Assembly (NCBI GenBank): GCA_009692465.1
Contig: SHZD01000020.1
Location: forward strand, 1 to 45,333
Reading direction: 5' to 3'
DNA from: Myxococcales bacterium
GTDB taxonomy: Bacteria; Myxococcota_A; UBA9042
DNA: 45,333 nt
The notes below the pieces were generated by a model. The model was not told where the DNA came from, did no database searches, and saw only the letters and a list, made by a program, of their open reading frames with translations. Positions 7,129 through 15,499 of the stretch are shown in pieces. The translations under genes and the position numbers were made by a program. Numbering within the stretch: position 1 is the first letter of the stretch; every line of letters begins with the position of its first letter.

Positions 7129-8754
7129 CTATTCCTCAGTCCCTTCATCCGTATTGCGCTTGACCGGCTCGGCCTTGGGGACTTCCTCGCGATCTGACTC
7201 AGCTTTTTCGCCTTCATGGTCGCCACCCGCTTCGCCACGTCCCTCCGCCGGTTCGCGGCCCTTGTCCGCAGCCGGAGGCGGGCGTCCGCCGCGATCTTCC
7301 ACTGGCGCTGCCGGTTCAGGCCCGCGGCCAGGTTCCGCAGCAGCGGCGGGGGCTTCCTGCGCTGGCGGTGGAGTGGCCAGTGCGGCTGGCGGCGGTTCGG
7401 GCACCGGCGGGTCTTCCGGTCGCATCGCTGGCTTGAACTCAACCGGAGCGGCCGGCGCGGCAGCGGGTCCAGCCCCTTCAACGGGCGGCGCATCGGCGGG
7501 CGGCGGCGGCCCGTCTTTGCCTGCGGGCACAGCAACCGGCCCTTCTAGGCGAGCAGCGCCACCTTTGAGGCCAGTCAACACCGTCGGCAGTTCAGGCTTG
7601 CACTGCGGCCGAAACAGCGAACCGGTACAGGCGATACCAATAAACCCATTGCGCTCGAAGGGTTTCAACCGCGAACCGGCCATCGCCAGCACTTGGGTCC
7701 ACTTGGCGCGGTCGTCCTGTGGTTTGGCGGCCTTAGCGCCGCCTGCGGCTTCACCGCCCGCCCCATCCTTGTCTGCCCCGTCTTTAGCCGCTGCGTCTTT
7801 CCCCGCGGCGTCCTTGCCAGCAAGCGCGGCCTCCTTCTTGGCGGCGCCATCTTGAAACTGAAACGAAAATCGCAAGTTAATCGTCGCCTGCTTCAACCCG
7901 CCTTTGCCGGGCGGAATCAAGATGTGCGACGTTTCGTCGCTGTGCAAAATCAAGTCGTCGCCCTCGGCCTTTAGCGTCTCAATATGCAACACGGTGGCCT
8001 TTTCCGCTCCACGTTGGGCCGCCAGCGCCGCCACGTTTTGCTTGAGATTCATCTTGACTTTGATGGTCAGGGTGCCGACCCCGAGATCGGTGAGCTTAAA
8101 GCCGCCCATCATCGACACTTCAGGCGATTTCAGAATCGCATCCGCCAGTTCCAGCTCGACAGCCCCAGACAAGTCGTCCGTCGAACCGCCATAGTGCACC
8201 TGCGCCTTGCCGCCCAGTTTGCCGTCCAAGTCGCCCATCACAAAGGTCTGCGGGCCCAAAGCGCGCTGACCGATGCCCAGAGCGCCCAGCGACAAGCTGT
8301 CGATCTTGCCGATGTCGATGTCGTAGGTGTCGCCCTTTTTGACAACATGGCCGTCTTGCAAACTGCCATCGCCCGCTTGCAGGTCAAAGCGCAAATCGAC
8401 ATTGCGGCCAAAAATCAGTGGCAACAAGGCAATTTTAGCCGAAATGTGGTCGATCTTGAGTTCCACTTCCGGCAGCGCCGGCCCCATCGCCCCGCCCTCT
8501 TGCATTTCGCCTGGCTTGCCAGGCAAGGTCACCCGCAAACCATGGACCTGCACCGAACCCAGACCGCGCAGCGAAATGCTGTCTAATTTCAAAGGATAAC
8601 CAGCCAAGCGCGCCTGACGGGCCACAAACGTGCGCAGTTGCCGCGACGGAAACGTCCACGGGATGCACAGAACCAAAGCGACGATAAAAAACGCCGTATA
8701 GCCCGTGTATTGCAGGGCAGCCAGGGTGCGCGGGTGGCGCAAAATGCGTTCCAT
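7129..8754 (-). CDS. gspN: Type II secretion system protein GspN, with long Pro/acidic C-terminal extension
   Basis: This 541-residue inner-membrane protein is the last gene of the T2SS block. A single transmembrane helix (about 17-35, FFIVALVLCIPWTF) precedes a periplasmic region with alternating strands (LDSISLRGLGSVQVHGLRV, LKIDHISAKIALLPLIFGRN), as in the AsmA-like fold of GspN. Ala/Lys/Asp repeats (KDAAGKDAAAKDGADKD) interrupt the periplasmic domain near residue 310. The last 130 residues are a proline- then glutamate-rich low-complexity tail, not part of the usual family. The identification rests on this fold and on its place directly after gspM. Confidence 0.8.
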   Translation of the reverse strand: MERILRHPRTLAALQYTGYTAFFIVALVLCIPWTFPSRQLRTFVARQARLAGYPLKLDSISLRGLGSVQVHGLRVTLPGKPGEMQEGGAMGPALPEVELKIDHISAKIALLPLIFGRNVDLRFDLQAGDGSLQDGHVVKKGDTYDIDIGKIDSLSLGALGIGQRALGPQTFVMGDLDGKLGGKAQVHYGGSTDDLSGAVELELADAILKSPEVSMMGGFKLTDLGVGTLTIKVKMNLKQNVAALAAQRGAEKATVLHIETLKAEGDDLILHSDETSHILIPPGKGGLKQATINLRFSFQFQDGAAKKEAALAGKDAAGKDAAAKDGADKDGAGGEAAGGAKAAKPQDDRAKWTQVLAMAGSRLKPFERNGFIGIACTGSLFRPQCKPELPTVLTGLKGGAARLEGPVAVPAGKDGPPPPADAPPVEGAGPAAAPAAPVEFKPAMRPEDPPVPEPPPAALATPPPAQEAPAAAAEPGRGPEPAAPVEDRGGRPPPAADKGREPAEGRGEAGGDHEGEKAESDREEVPKAEPVKRNTDEGTEE

Positions 8755-8760
8755 AGCCGC

Positions 8761-9432
8761 CTACTCCTCAAGCACGCCGTAGCGAAATTGACCAATCTTA
8801 ACTGTGGCTTGCATCTGGTCACGGGTCGGACCGGTGCGCTGGATATCGACCGACAGGCCAAACATCGGCTCGGCATGGGTCTCCAAGCGCGCCAAAAACA
8901 GCAACAGCGCCTCGTCGGGCACGTTCTGAAACACCGCGTCAATCGTCGACAAGAACACTTCCTTGCCGCCCTTTTTCTTGGCTTTCTTCTTAGGCGCCGA
9001 CTTTTTTTGCTTGGTGGTCAGTTCTGCCAAAATTTCAGAGGCATTGCTAAACTTGATCACATCCGCCAGCTTTTCCGAAGCCGTCGCCCCTTCGGCTTCG
9101 GGCACCTTTTTTTCGTACTTGATTTCTTTGGCAATCGCCAGCACGGTCGCTTGCAGCGGCTCTTTCGCTGCGCGGTCCAGTTGCTCCTGCACCGCTTTTT
9201 CCTCTTCGCGCAGGCGCAGGTAGCGCGGACCGGCGGTGGTAATATCGGCCAGCGCCGTTTCATTACTGCCGACTTCGTCTTCCAAACCGCTGACTTTGCG
9301 CGTGACCAGCACCGACGCTGCCGCTATGCCAGCCACCACCAACAGTAGGGTGCCACCGAACACAATCTTGCGCTCGCGGTCGCTCAGGCGCTCCACGTAG
9401 CCAGACAGCCGGCCTAGTTTTGACAGCAGCAT
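8761..9432 (-). CDS. gspM: Type II secretion system protein GspM
   Basis: The 223-residue bitopic inner-membrane protein has a short cytoplasmic N-terminus, a transmembrane helix at about 25-44 (VFGGTLLLVVAGIAAASVLV), a coiled-coil stretch (about 48-92) and a C-terminal ferredoxin-like part (about 145-223, FLSTIDAVFQNVPDEALLLF). This is the GspM plan, in which the protein pairs with GspL in the assembly platform. A lysine-rich patch (KKSAPKKKAKKKGGK, about 142-156) is unusual. The gene lies 3 nt after gspL and 6 nt before gspN. Confidence 0.85.
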   Translation of the reverse strand: MLLSKLGRLSGYVERLSDRERKIVFGGTLLLVVAGIAAASVLVTRKVSGLEDEVGSNETALADITTAGPRYLRLREEEKAVQEQLDRAAKEPLQATVLAIAKEIKYEKKVPEAEGATASEKLADVIKFSNASEILAELTTKQKKSAPKKKAKKKGGKEVFLSTIDAVFQNVPDEALLLFLARLETHAEPMFGLSVDIQRTGPTRDQMQATVKIGQFRYGVLEE

Positions 9433-9435
9433 CGG

Positions 9436-11535
9436 CTAGTCCTCCTCGTCGTCGGCTTTCTTAGGGGCAGCTTTGTCCGCGTTGTCAGCCTTGGTCGGCA
9501 CGACTTCTGCTGGGCAAGCAATCTCGAATTCCACTGTAAATTTAAACCAATCGCGGTGACGCTCAAAGGTAATCCGATCGCTGGACGACTTGACCTTGCC
9601 AAAACAGCGGTGCATGTCGATGGCCTGCTGCAGCGCCAAGAGTGCGTCCTGCGTATCGGCGTCTCCGCGCAACGTCCCGTGATTGCGGTCAATTTGCACG
9701 CTGGACAGCTCAATGTGATGGCCTTCACTGCCCGCCGGCTTAGGCTCGCCTTCGGGCGGTGCGGCCGGATCGCCTGCGGGCAAACCACCGGCTGTCGGCG
9801 CCACCCCTAGCAGCGGACCGGTCGTGGTTCGGCTATCGCCACCGCGGCCTACCCCAGGCATCGGCATGCGGTCGGTCGGCGGCAGCCCGCCCATGTCCGG
9901 CAGCCCGCGAAAGGCCGGCGGTGGCATGGCGGGCACTTCGGGGGTGCTGGCGGGCGACTCGGGGGTGCTGGCGGGCGACTCGGTGCGCGGCGGTGGGCGC
10001 ACGGCTTGCCCCGGACGGAGTAAATCGGCACTGGGTCTCAAAAAGTCAGCATTAGGTCGCAGCATATCCGCGCTCGGGCGAGCCATCTGGGGATTGGGGG
10101 GCGGCGTCTCTTCGGGTCCACCAGGGGTCTTGTAATCGGGAGGCTCGGTCACTTTGTCCAAGATATTCGACACATCCTCCAGCGCCCGAAATGCCGAGAT
10201 GTCCGGATACAGCCCCGTGACATCGACCACAGCCGGTCGCTCCAGCTCTTTCTTGACCGCCTCAAAATCGGACTGGCTCTTGCCGGTCAGTTGCTTGGAA
10301 AGAACCTGCAGGCTCACCAGTTGCTGCTCCTGCTCAATCACCAGCGCCCGGTAGACCAGCGAACTGCGAATGCCGAGCAAACACAGCGCCAGCACCAAGA
10401 ACGCCACCAACTGCGGCAACCGTTGGCGCAACACCTTGTAATCGCCTTCGTAAGCCAGTTCGCCTTGACGAAAATTGACGTCGTGGTCGCCATCGACGTC
10501 GGCCGCCGACAGCGCCAGCGCAATCGCCAACGTCGCGCGGTCACCGATGGCACTGGCCTGCGCCACCCGCACATCGGGCATGTCACCCAGCCGCACCGAC
10601 TGCACCGGTAAGTCCAAGGCGCGCTGCAAAAAATCATGCAAACCATTAAGTTGCGACAGGCCACCCGCAACCACCATCCGGTCGGGCCGACTGCGGGTCT
10701 TGCGCTGCCACCCCGAAAGAGTCAACCGCAACTCGCGCAACAGCGGTTGCAGCGCCTGCACAGTCGCCTGCTGCAGGCCGCGCTCGCGGGCGTCTTCGAG
10801 CACCTCATCGGGCAGCAACACCGCGTGCTCGCGCAACAACTCCTCAGGCGGCAGGTCACTTTGCACCAAGTGGGCGTAAGTTTGGGCAATGGCTTGCCCG
10901 CCGACGGCAAAGTTGCGCAAGAACTGAGTCCTGCCGTCGACCACCACCACCACCTCGGTCTGGGTCGCGCCGACATCGACAAACAACGTTACGCCCTGTT
11001 TGGCCACCGGCATATTGCGGATAAACGCTGCGTAGTTCAGCGCTTGCAAACCGTAGTGGCGGGCCTCAATCCCCATATACTTGTAGGCATCGAGGTACCC
11101 TTCAATATCGTCGCGCGGCGCCGCCACCGCCAGCACTTCGGTCAGACCGCCTTTTTCGCCGGTGCGGACAAAATCGACCATCAGGTCGGCGATGGGGGTC
11201 GGTATGTGATTTTCAAGTTCAAAACCAACCGCTTCGGCGATTGCCTTGTCGTCCTTGAACGGAAAACTCAGGGTCCGGTGCATCGCATGTTTGGTCGGCA
11301 GCGCCACCGCCACTTGGTCGTCGGGGCGCAGATTGCGCTGCAAAAGTCGTTTGACGGCCGCCACTTGCTCGGCAGTATACGGCAATTTGGGATGCCCATC
11401 GGCTTCGGCGGCCGGCACCGGCGTCACTGGTTCTTCGTCAAAGCCAGTCAGCGTCGTTTGGCGCAGCGTTTTGTCAACAATAGCAATGCGAATCGAGCGC
11501 TTACCGATGTCGAGCCCTAAAATGCGGTGGGCCAT
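9436..11535 (-). CDS. gspL: Type II secretion system protein GspL (PilM-like actin fold)
   Basis: This is a 699-residue protein. The cytoplasmic actin-like domain has phosphate motifs LGLDIGKRSIRIAIV (6-20) and LFVDVGATQTEVVVV (about 182-196), and PilM-like FELENHIP. A transmembrane helix follows at about 367-385 (LVAFLVLALCLLGI). The periplasmic part contains a long Pro-rich linker with repeated R-P-S/N-A-D-x-L segments and a duplicated ESPASTP unit, which makes it far longer than the usual 400-residue GspL. It ends in a ferredoxin-like domain (HHIELSSVQIDRNHGTLRG onward). GspL links the GspE ATPase to the inner-membrane platform with GspM. It starts at ATG 11535, next to the gspK stop. Confidence 0.88.
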   Translation of the reverse strand: MAHRILGLDIGKRSIRIAIVDKTLRQTTLTGFDEEPVTPVPAAEADGHPKLPYTAEQVAAVKRLLQRNLRPDDQVAVALPTKHAMHRTLSFPFKDDKAIAEAVGFELENHIPTPIADLMVDFVRTGEKGGLTEVLAVAAPRDDIEGYLDAYKYMGIEARHYGLQALNYAAFIRNMPVAKQGVTLFVDVGATQTEVVVVVDGRTQFLRNFAVGGQAIAQTYAHLVQSDLPPEELLREHAVLLPDEVLEDARERGLQQATVQALQPLLRELRLTLSGWQRKTRSRPDRMVVAGGLSQLNGLHDFLQRALDLPVQSVRLGDMPDVRVAQASAIGDRATLAIALALSAADVDGDHDVNFRQGELAYEGDYKVLRQRLPQLVAFLVLALCLLGIRSSLVYRALVIEQEQQLVSLQVLSKQLTGKSQSDFEAVKKELERPAVVDVTGLYPDISAFRALEDVSNILDKVTEPPDYKTPGGPEETPPPNPQMARPSADMLRPNADFLRPSADLLRPGQAVRPPPRTESPASTPESPASTPEVPAMPPPAFRGLPDMGGLPPTDRMPMPGVGRGGDSRTTTGPLLGVAPTAGGLPAGDPAAPPEGEPKPAGSEGHHIELSSVQIDRNHGTLRGDADTQDALLALQQAIDMHRCFGKVKSSSDRITFERHRDWFKFTVEFEIACPAEVVPTKADNADKAAPKKADDEED

Positions 11536-12807
11536 CTAATCCTCCCGCCAGTAGACGTAGCGCTGAGTGGTGGTGTCGAGCAACGCCACGATGCGCTTGG
11601 TCACCTTGCCGCTGGTGCCATAAGCTTGAATTCGCACGATTTTTCCGCTAGTGCCGACGTCGTCGAGCATGCGTGAAGGGTTGATTTGCAGCACCTGCGC
11701 ATAGTCGGCAGGCAGCACGGTGCCCAGCTTATCGAAGAACTGCACAAAGCGCCCCGGATTGGCAAACGGCGGCGAAAACACCATCTTTTTCAACGATCGA
11801 CACACTTCAATGTACTGCCCGGCCACATTGACCGGCACAAAGGCGTTTTGGGCAAAGCCGCGGGCGCAAGCGATTTGCTCATTGGCCGGATTGGCCAAGT
11901 TCTTGCAGATCAGCGCCTTGATGACTTCGATCGGCGCGGTGTTCACGTTGAGCTTGTCTGTGTTGTAAACCGTCAATTGATCCTTGAGTTTACACCACAT
12001 TTTGTCGGTCATCCCGTCGATCAGCCGCACTTCTTCGGTGGTGTCAAACGGCGCGTCTTTGGTCTTGTAGCTGTGCTTGACCATGTTGGCCCCTTCGGCG
12101 CCAGCGCCTTCGAGCAGCTTGCGGGTGGTCGGTTCGATGTCAGTTTTGACGCTGTCCTTGTCAGCCCAGTCGATAATGTTGAGCGCCAACTGCGCCATAT
12201 CCTTGTCGAGTTCACCGATTTGGGTCACCGCTTCGTTGCGTTCCAGCACTTTGTACAGCGTATCGAACACCGCCTGCTTGACGTTGAGATCGGTGACCCG
12301 ATTGATGTTGATGCGGCCGTCGTCGTCCATGCTCTGGCAACCGCAGCTGCCGCGTTTGAGCCCGACCGCCTGATGACCTTCGAGATTGACCAGTTGCAGG
12401 CCCATTAGCGTCATTTCGCCCTTGCAAAAGGCATTGACGAACTCGCAAGCGTAGTTGGCGGTGTTGATACTCGGTCGCCGTCCGCCCATCATGGTCGCGT
12501 ACTTGGCGATAATTTGCTCAATAATATCAGTAGATCCAATCACCAACGCCGCCAGTTCAACCGCCGCCCGCGCGTGCAGGTGGGCCTCTACCTCGGCTTC
12601 GACGTAGGTAGCGGTGCGCACGGCCACCCGCGAAGTGTAGGTAAACTCCAATGAAAACAAGGTCAAAATCGCGATGGCCGCCATGACCAAGATCATCGCC
12701 ACCCCGCGCTGGCGGTCACTTTCACCCGACGCAGTCTGGCCGACCGCCCGTTGACCGGCAGCCAGCGCTTCGCGCACATCGCGCAGCAGCATGTGCAGAC
12801 GGGTCAC
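11536..12807 (-). CDS. gspK: Type II secretion system minor pseudopilin GspK
   Basis: The 423-residue GspK has the prepilin peptidase site at G35/V36 (SDRQRG then VAMILVM). The position five residues into the mature protein is not Glu, as is normal for GspK but not for other pseudopilins. A long N-terminal helix is followed by the large alpha domain with DDDGRININRV and NVNTAPIEVIKALI, segments characteristic of GspK (SAM-like fold). The 35-residue leader is longer than usual; an internal ATG at codon 6 would shorten it only slightly. The GTG start overlaps the gspJ stop in a TAGTG junction, implying coupled translation. The protein would cap the pseudopilus together with GspI and GspJ. Confidence 0.9.
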   Translation of the reverse strand: MTRLHMLLRDVREALAAGQRAVGQTASGESDRQRGVAMILVMAAIAILTLFSLEFTYTSRVAVRTATYVEAEVEAHLHARAAVELAALVIGSTDIIEQIIAKYATMMGGRRPSINTANYACEFVNAFCKGEMTLMGLQLVNLEGHQAVGLKRGSCGCQSMDDDGRININRVTDLNVKQAVFDTLYKVLERNEAVTQIGELDKDMAQLALNIIDWADKDSVKTDIEPTTRKLLEGAGAEGANMVKHSYKTKDAPFDTTEEVRLIDGMTDKMWCKLKDQLTVYNTDKLNVNTAPIEVIKALICKNLANPANEQIACARGFAQNAFVPVNVAGQYIEVCRSLKKMVFSPPFANPGRFVQFFDKLGTVLPADYAQVLQINPSRMLDDVGTSGKIVRIQAYGTSGKVTKRIVALLDTTTQRYVYWRED

Positions 12808-13754
12808 TAGCGGCCCCCACCAGCAGCCGGTTTAGCTGCACCGCCCTGCCCCTGCCCTCCGCCCTGCCCCTGCCCACCACCCTGACCCTGCGCGTTGGGC
12901 AAGGCAAAATCGGCGGGAGTCTGAGCCGGCATCGCGGCATAGGGATTGAGCGTATTTTGAAATGCCACCGGCACTTGCACGCCACCCAAATCCAACGGCT
13001 GCATAATTCGCACCCGGGTCTGGGTCTCAAAAGTCAGCTCGCGGTCATCAGTCTGCAAAATCAGAGTGATGCGCACCCGCGCCGGCAACCACTGGTCATT
13101 GGGGCCGTGGGTATCCTCTTTCTTGATGCTGGCCACCGCCTTGCCCAGCGCGGTATTACCGGTCGCCGCCGCGACACCCGTGGCCAGCGCGGCCTTTTTG
13201 CGCTCTTCTTCCAAGGCGTTGTCGATCTCGACCTTCCAGTCGCTCTGCCACGCCTCTTTGTCCATATCCCAGTAGGCAAAGGTCAGTTTTTTGACATCCC
13301 ACGCCATAATCTGCTTGCGCCCACCCTTGTATGGCTGGTCATCGATCACGGTTTTTTCGCGGCGAATCAACACGTTCTTGCCTGATTTGCTGTCGCGCTC
13401 GACCTTGTACTCGACCACGCCCTCGTCCGATTCGTCGCTGCCGCGCACCATCCGGCGGTGCCCCATGTACACAAAGGTCAAGCTGTTGGTTTTGCCCAAG
13501 AACACCGTCTTAGTCGCACGCTTTTCGCCCTGATGCTTGCTCAGGTAGGCCATCGAGATTTCGCGTTCCATCCGGGTCAAAGCGACGCGGGCGACGTGGT
13601 ACAGGTCTTGGGTGATGCGGGTGTCCTTAATCGAGCCCATCAGTGCGGCGGTACTGGTGGCCAAAATCAGGCCCAGCATGGCCAAAAGCGCCACTGCGAC
13701 CAAAATCTCGACCAGAGTGAACGCTAAACGCTTGATTGGGCTCAATCTGGGCAC
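12807..13754 (-). CDS. gspJ: Type II secretion system minor pseudopilin GspJ
   Basis: The 315-residue protein has the type IV prepilin signal KRLA/FTLVEILVAV, with Glu at +5 (E16). The residue before the scissile bond is Ala (A11), where Gly is nearly universal, so processing efficiency may differ. The globular part is beta-rich with GspJ-like segments (LTRMEREISMAYLS, LTFVYMGHRRMVRG, KKLTFAYWD). The C-terminus is a Gly/Gln repeat tail (GQGGGQGQGGGQGQGG) encoded by a short DNA repeat at 12837-12890. The GTG start overlaps the gspI stop (TAGTG). Confidence 0.9.
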   Translation of the reverse strand: MPRLSPIKRLAFTLVEILVAVALLAMLGLILATSTAALMGSIKDTRITQDLYHVARVALTRMEREISMAYLSKHQGEKRATKTVFLGKTNSLTFVYMGHRRMVRGSDESDEGVVEYKVERDSKSGKNVLIRREKTVIDDQPYKGGRKQIMAWDVKKLTFAYWDMDKEAWQSDWKVEIDNALEEERKKAALATGVAAATGNTALGKAVASIKKEDTHGPNDQWLPARVRITLILQTDDRELTFETQTRVRIMQPLDLGGVQVPVAFQNTLNPYAAMPAQTPADFALPNAQGQGGGQGQGGGQGQGGAAKPAAGGGR

Positions 13755-14635
13755 TAGCGACCTGCCGCGCCCGGAGTCAGTCCCGGTATTTTAGGCAAAC
13801 CCAGCAGGGCGCCAGTGCCATTGGGATCGAGGGCATCCTGAATCTTTTCATTGGCCTTCATGGCCTTAATCGCTTCAGCCTCCTCTTGACTGACTGCGGT
13901 GGTAAAGGTCTCCATTTCGAGGGTGCGCTTTTCGCCTTCATCGTCTTTCCACGACAGCCGCACAATGACCTTGCGGGTGCGGTCGCTGGCGCGCTTGAGC
14001 ACGCGCGGCAACAGCTCGCCGATCATCAAACCCATCGACATTTGCAAGACACTGATATTGATATCGCACAGTTGCAGCAGATTGAGGCCGGCGTCACCCG
14101 ACATCAAAATGACCGTCAACAACTGCATCAGATCGCCGCCCTTGGCCATCCCGGTCAAATCCAGTCCGGCACTGGCCGCCTGATTGGCCGCATTGCTCAA
14201 GTCCGCGGTTTTCTTGGGCCCACCTTCGCCGGACAGCTTGTCTAGGGCCCCCGAAGCCGCCATCGTCTCTTGGGCTTTGGCCAGCAGGGTATTGGCGTTG
14301 GTGGTCATATCGGCAATCGCCGCGTCGTCCAAATTGAGTCCCAAGATATCGAAATTACACTTGAACTGCTTGGCGTAGGTCTTGGGCAATTCGCAGTCGC
14401 GGCCGGTGACGTCGTTGGTCGGAAAGCCGTCTTTGCGGTACTTTTCTTCAATATCCAAAATGGTCCCGCGCAACAGCAACGCCGCCACCGTGCTGCGATA
14501 AACGCGCTTGGAGTAGGTCGCCGAACTGGACGCCGCGCCGGTGATGATCGTCAGCGCAAACGCCAGCACGGCCATGGCGACCATGACTTCGAGCAGCGTA
14601 AAACCGCGATTGATTTGGGGCTGACTGGAACTCAC
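13754..14635 (-). CDS. gspI: Type II secretion system minor pseudopilin GspI, enlarged
   Basis: The prepilin site NRG/FTLLEVMVAMAVL (G11/F12, Glu at +5) and the position between gspH and gspJ identify GspI. The typical protein is about 120 residues, but this one has 293. The core ends with the expected RKVIVRLSWKDDEGEKRTLEMETFT strand region (about 225-250). Between the helix and that core lies an insertion (about 75-200) rich in Ala, Leu, Met and Gly, and a 35-residue tail follows. The inserted part (LTGMAKGGDLMQLLTVILMS) is hydrophobic and unfamiliar. The GTG start overlaps the gspH stop (GTGA). Confidence 0.85.
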   Translation of the reverse strand: MSSSQPQINRGFTLLEVMVAMAVLAFALTIITGAASSSATYSKRVYRSTVAALLLRGTILDIEEKYRKDGFPTNDVTGRDCELPKTYAKQFKCNFDILGLNLDDAAIADMTTNANTLLAKAQETMAASGALDKLSGEGGPKKTADLSNAANQAASAGLDLTGMAKGGDLMQLLTVILMSGDAGLNLLQLCDINISVLQMSMGLMIGELLPRVLKRASDRTRKVIVRLSWKDDEGEKRTLEMETFTTAVSQEEAEAIKAMKANEKIQDALDPNGTGALLGLPKIPGLTPGAAGR

Positions 14636-15321
14636 TGGGCGTCCTTAGCAAATTCGCGAGAAATATCGTCTAAGTCAATGTCTTCACCCCGGATTTTGGC
14701 AGTGCCCTGCATGGCCGACACCTCAACGGTGGTCACGTCGTCCTCATCGGCTTTGACTTGAATCATGGCGTGTTCGGTGGTGCCGTTGGGGAAAAAGTAG
14801 ATAAACGCCTGCCCGCTCTTGCTCGGCTCGCTTTGGTGGGTGGTCATCACAGCGGCAAAAGTCAAACCCTTATCGAGTTCAGTCCGCTGTAAAAGCGTAG
14901 ACTTACTGGCCTCAAAGGCGCTGGTCGCGGCCGGACGCTCGCCGGCTTTGGCATTGCCCGCTTGGGTGTCTTCGGGCTCGTCTTTGCCGTGTTTGTCCGT
15001 GCCGTGTTTGTCCGTGCCGTGTTTGTCCGTGCCGGGTTCGTCCGTGCCGGGCAGCAAAAAGGCTTCACACGGGTCGTCGGTCGTCTGCTCTTCGCCCCAC
15101 CACGCCCGGGCGTCAAAGTCGATGACCAGGCGCTGATTGCGGCCGGACACCACGGCGAGGTTGTACAAATAGCGCACCGCAACCGCAATTTTGCCGGCTT
15201 CGGCGCTGGCTGAGGCCCCGCGAATGTTGTTGACGCCGGTGGCGACGGCGGCGGTGACAATTGCAATAATGGCAATGGCGGCAACCAGTTCAATCAATGT
15301 AAAGCCGCGCCGACTGCCCAT
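14632..15321 (-). CDS. gspH: Type II secretion system minor pseudopilin GspH
   Basis: The 229-residue protein has a six-residue leader and the site RRG/FTLIELVAAIAIIAIV, with Glu at +5. The GspH-type beta domain follows (LVIDFDARAWW, then QAFIYFFPNGTTEHAMIQ). A loop at about 92-112 is a tandem GTDKH repeat (LPGTDEPGTDKHGTDKHGTD) encoded by a 15-bp DNA repeat at 14985-15050. It falls in a surface loop of the domain, so it is probably tolerated. The ATG has a GGGGGTGAG ribosome site. Unlike its neighbours it does not overlap the preceding gene; an 18-bp minisatellite separates it from gspG. Confidence 0.88.
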   Translation of the reverse strand: MGSRRGFTLIELVAAIAIIAIVTAAVATGVNNIRGASASAEAGKIAVAVRYLYNLAVVSGRNQRLVIDFDARAWWGEEQTTDDPCEAFLLPGTDEPGTDKHGTDKHGTDKHGKDEPEDTQAGNAKAGERPAATSAFEASKSTLLQRTELDKGLTFAAVMTTHQSEPSKSGQAFIYFFPNGTTEHAMIQVKADEDDVTTVEVSAMQGTAKIRGEDIDLDDISREFAKDAQ

Positions 15322-15352
15322 CTGCTCACCCCCACTTGCTCAACCGCCACAC

Positions 15353-15490
15353 TGTGCCCAACCGCTGCATTGTGCCCAACCGCTGCATTGTGCCCAACCG
15401 CTGCATTGTGCCCAACCGCTGCATTGTGCCCAACCGCTGCATTGTGCCCAACCGCTGCATTGTGCCCAACCGCTGCATTGTGCCCAACCG
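15353..15490. repeat. 18-bp minisatellite between gspG and gspH
   Basis: Seven full copies and one partial copy of an 18-bp unit (TGTGCCCAACCGCTGCAT on the plus strand) are nearly identical. They occupy most of the 178-nt gap between the gspG stop and the gspH start. There are no unique spacers, so it is not a CRISPR array. Confidence 0.93.
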
Positions 15491-15499
15491 CCAGCGCGG

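Noticed and set aside
10636..11520. 294-codon plus-strand frame inside gspL
   Set aside because: It is an antisense His/Gln/Arg-rich shadow of a well-supported gspL.
15353..15490. Possible CRISPR array
   Set aside because: The 18-bp units are head to tail with no unique spacers, and no cas genes are present. It is a plain minisatellite.
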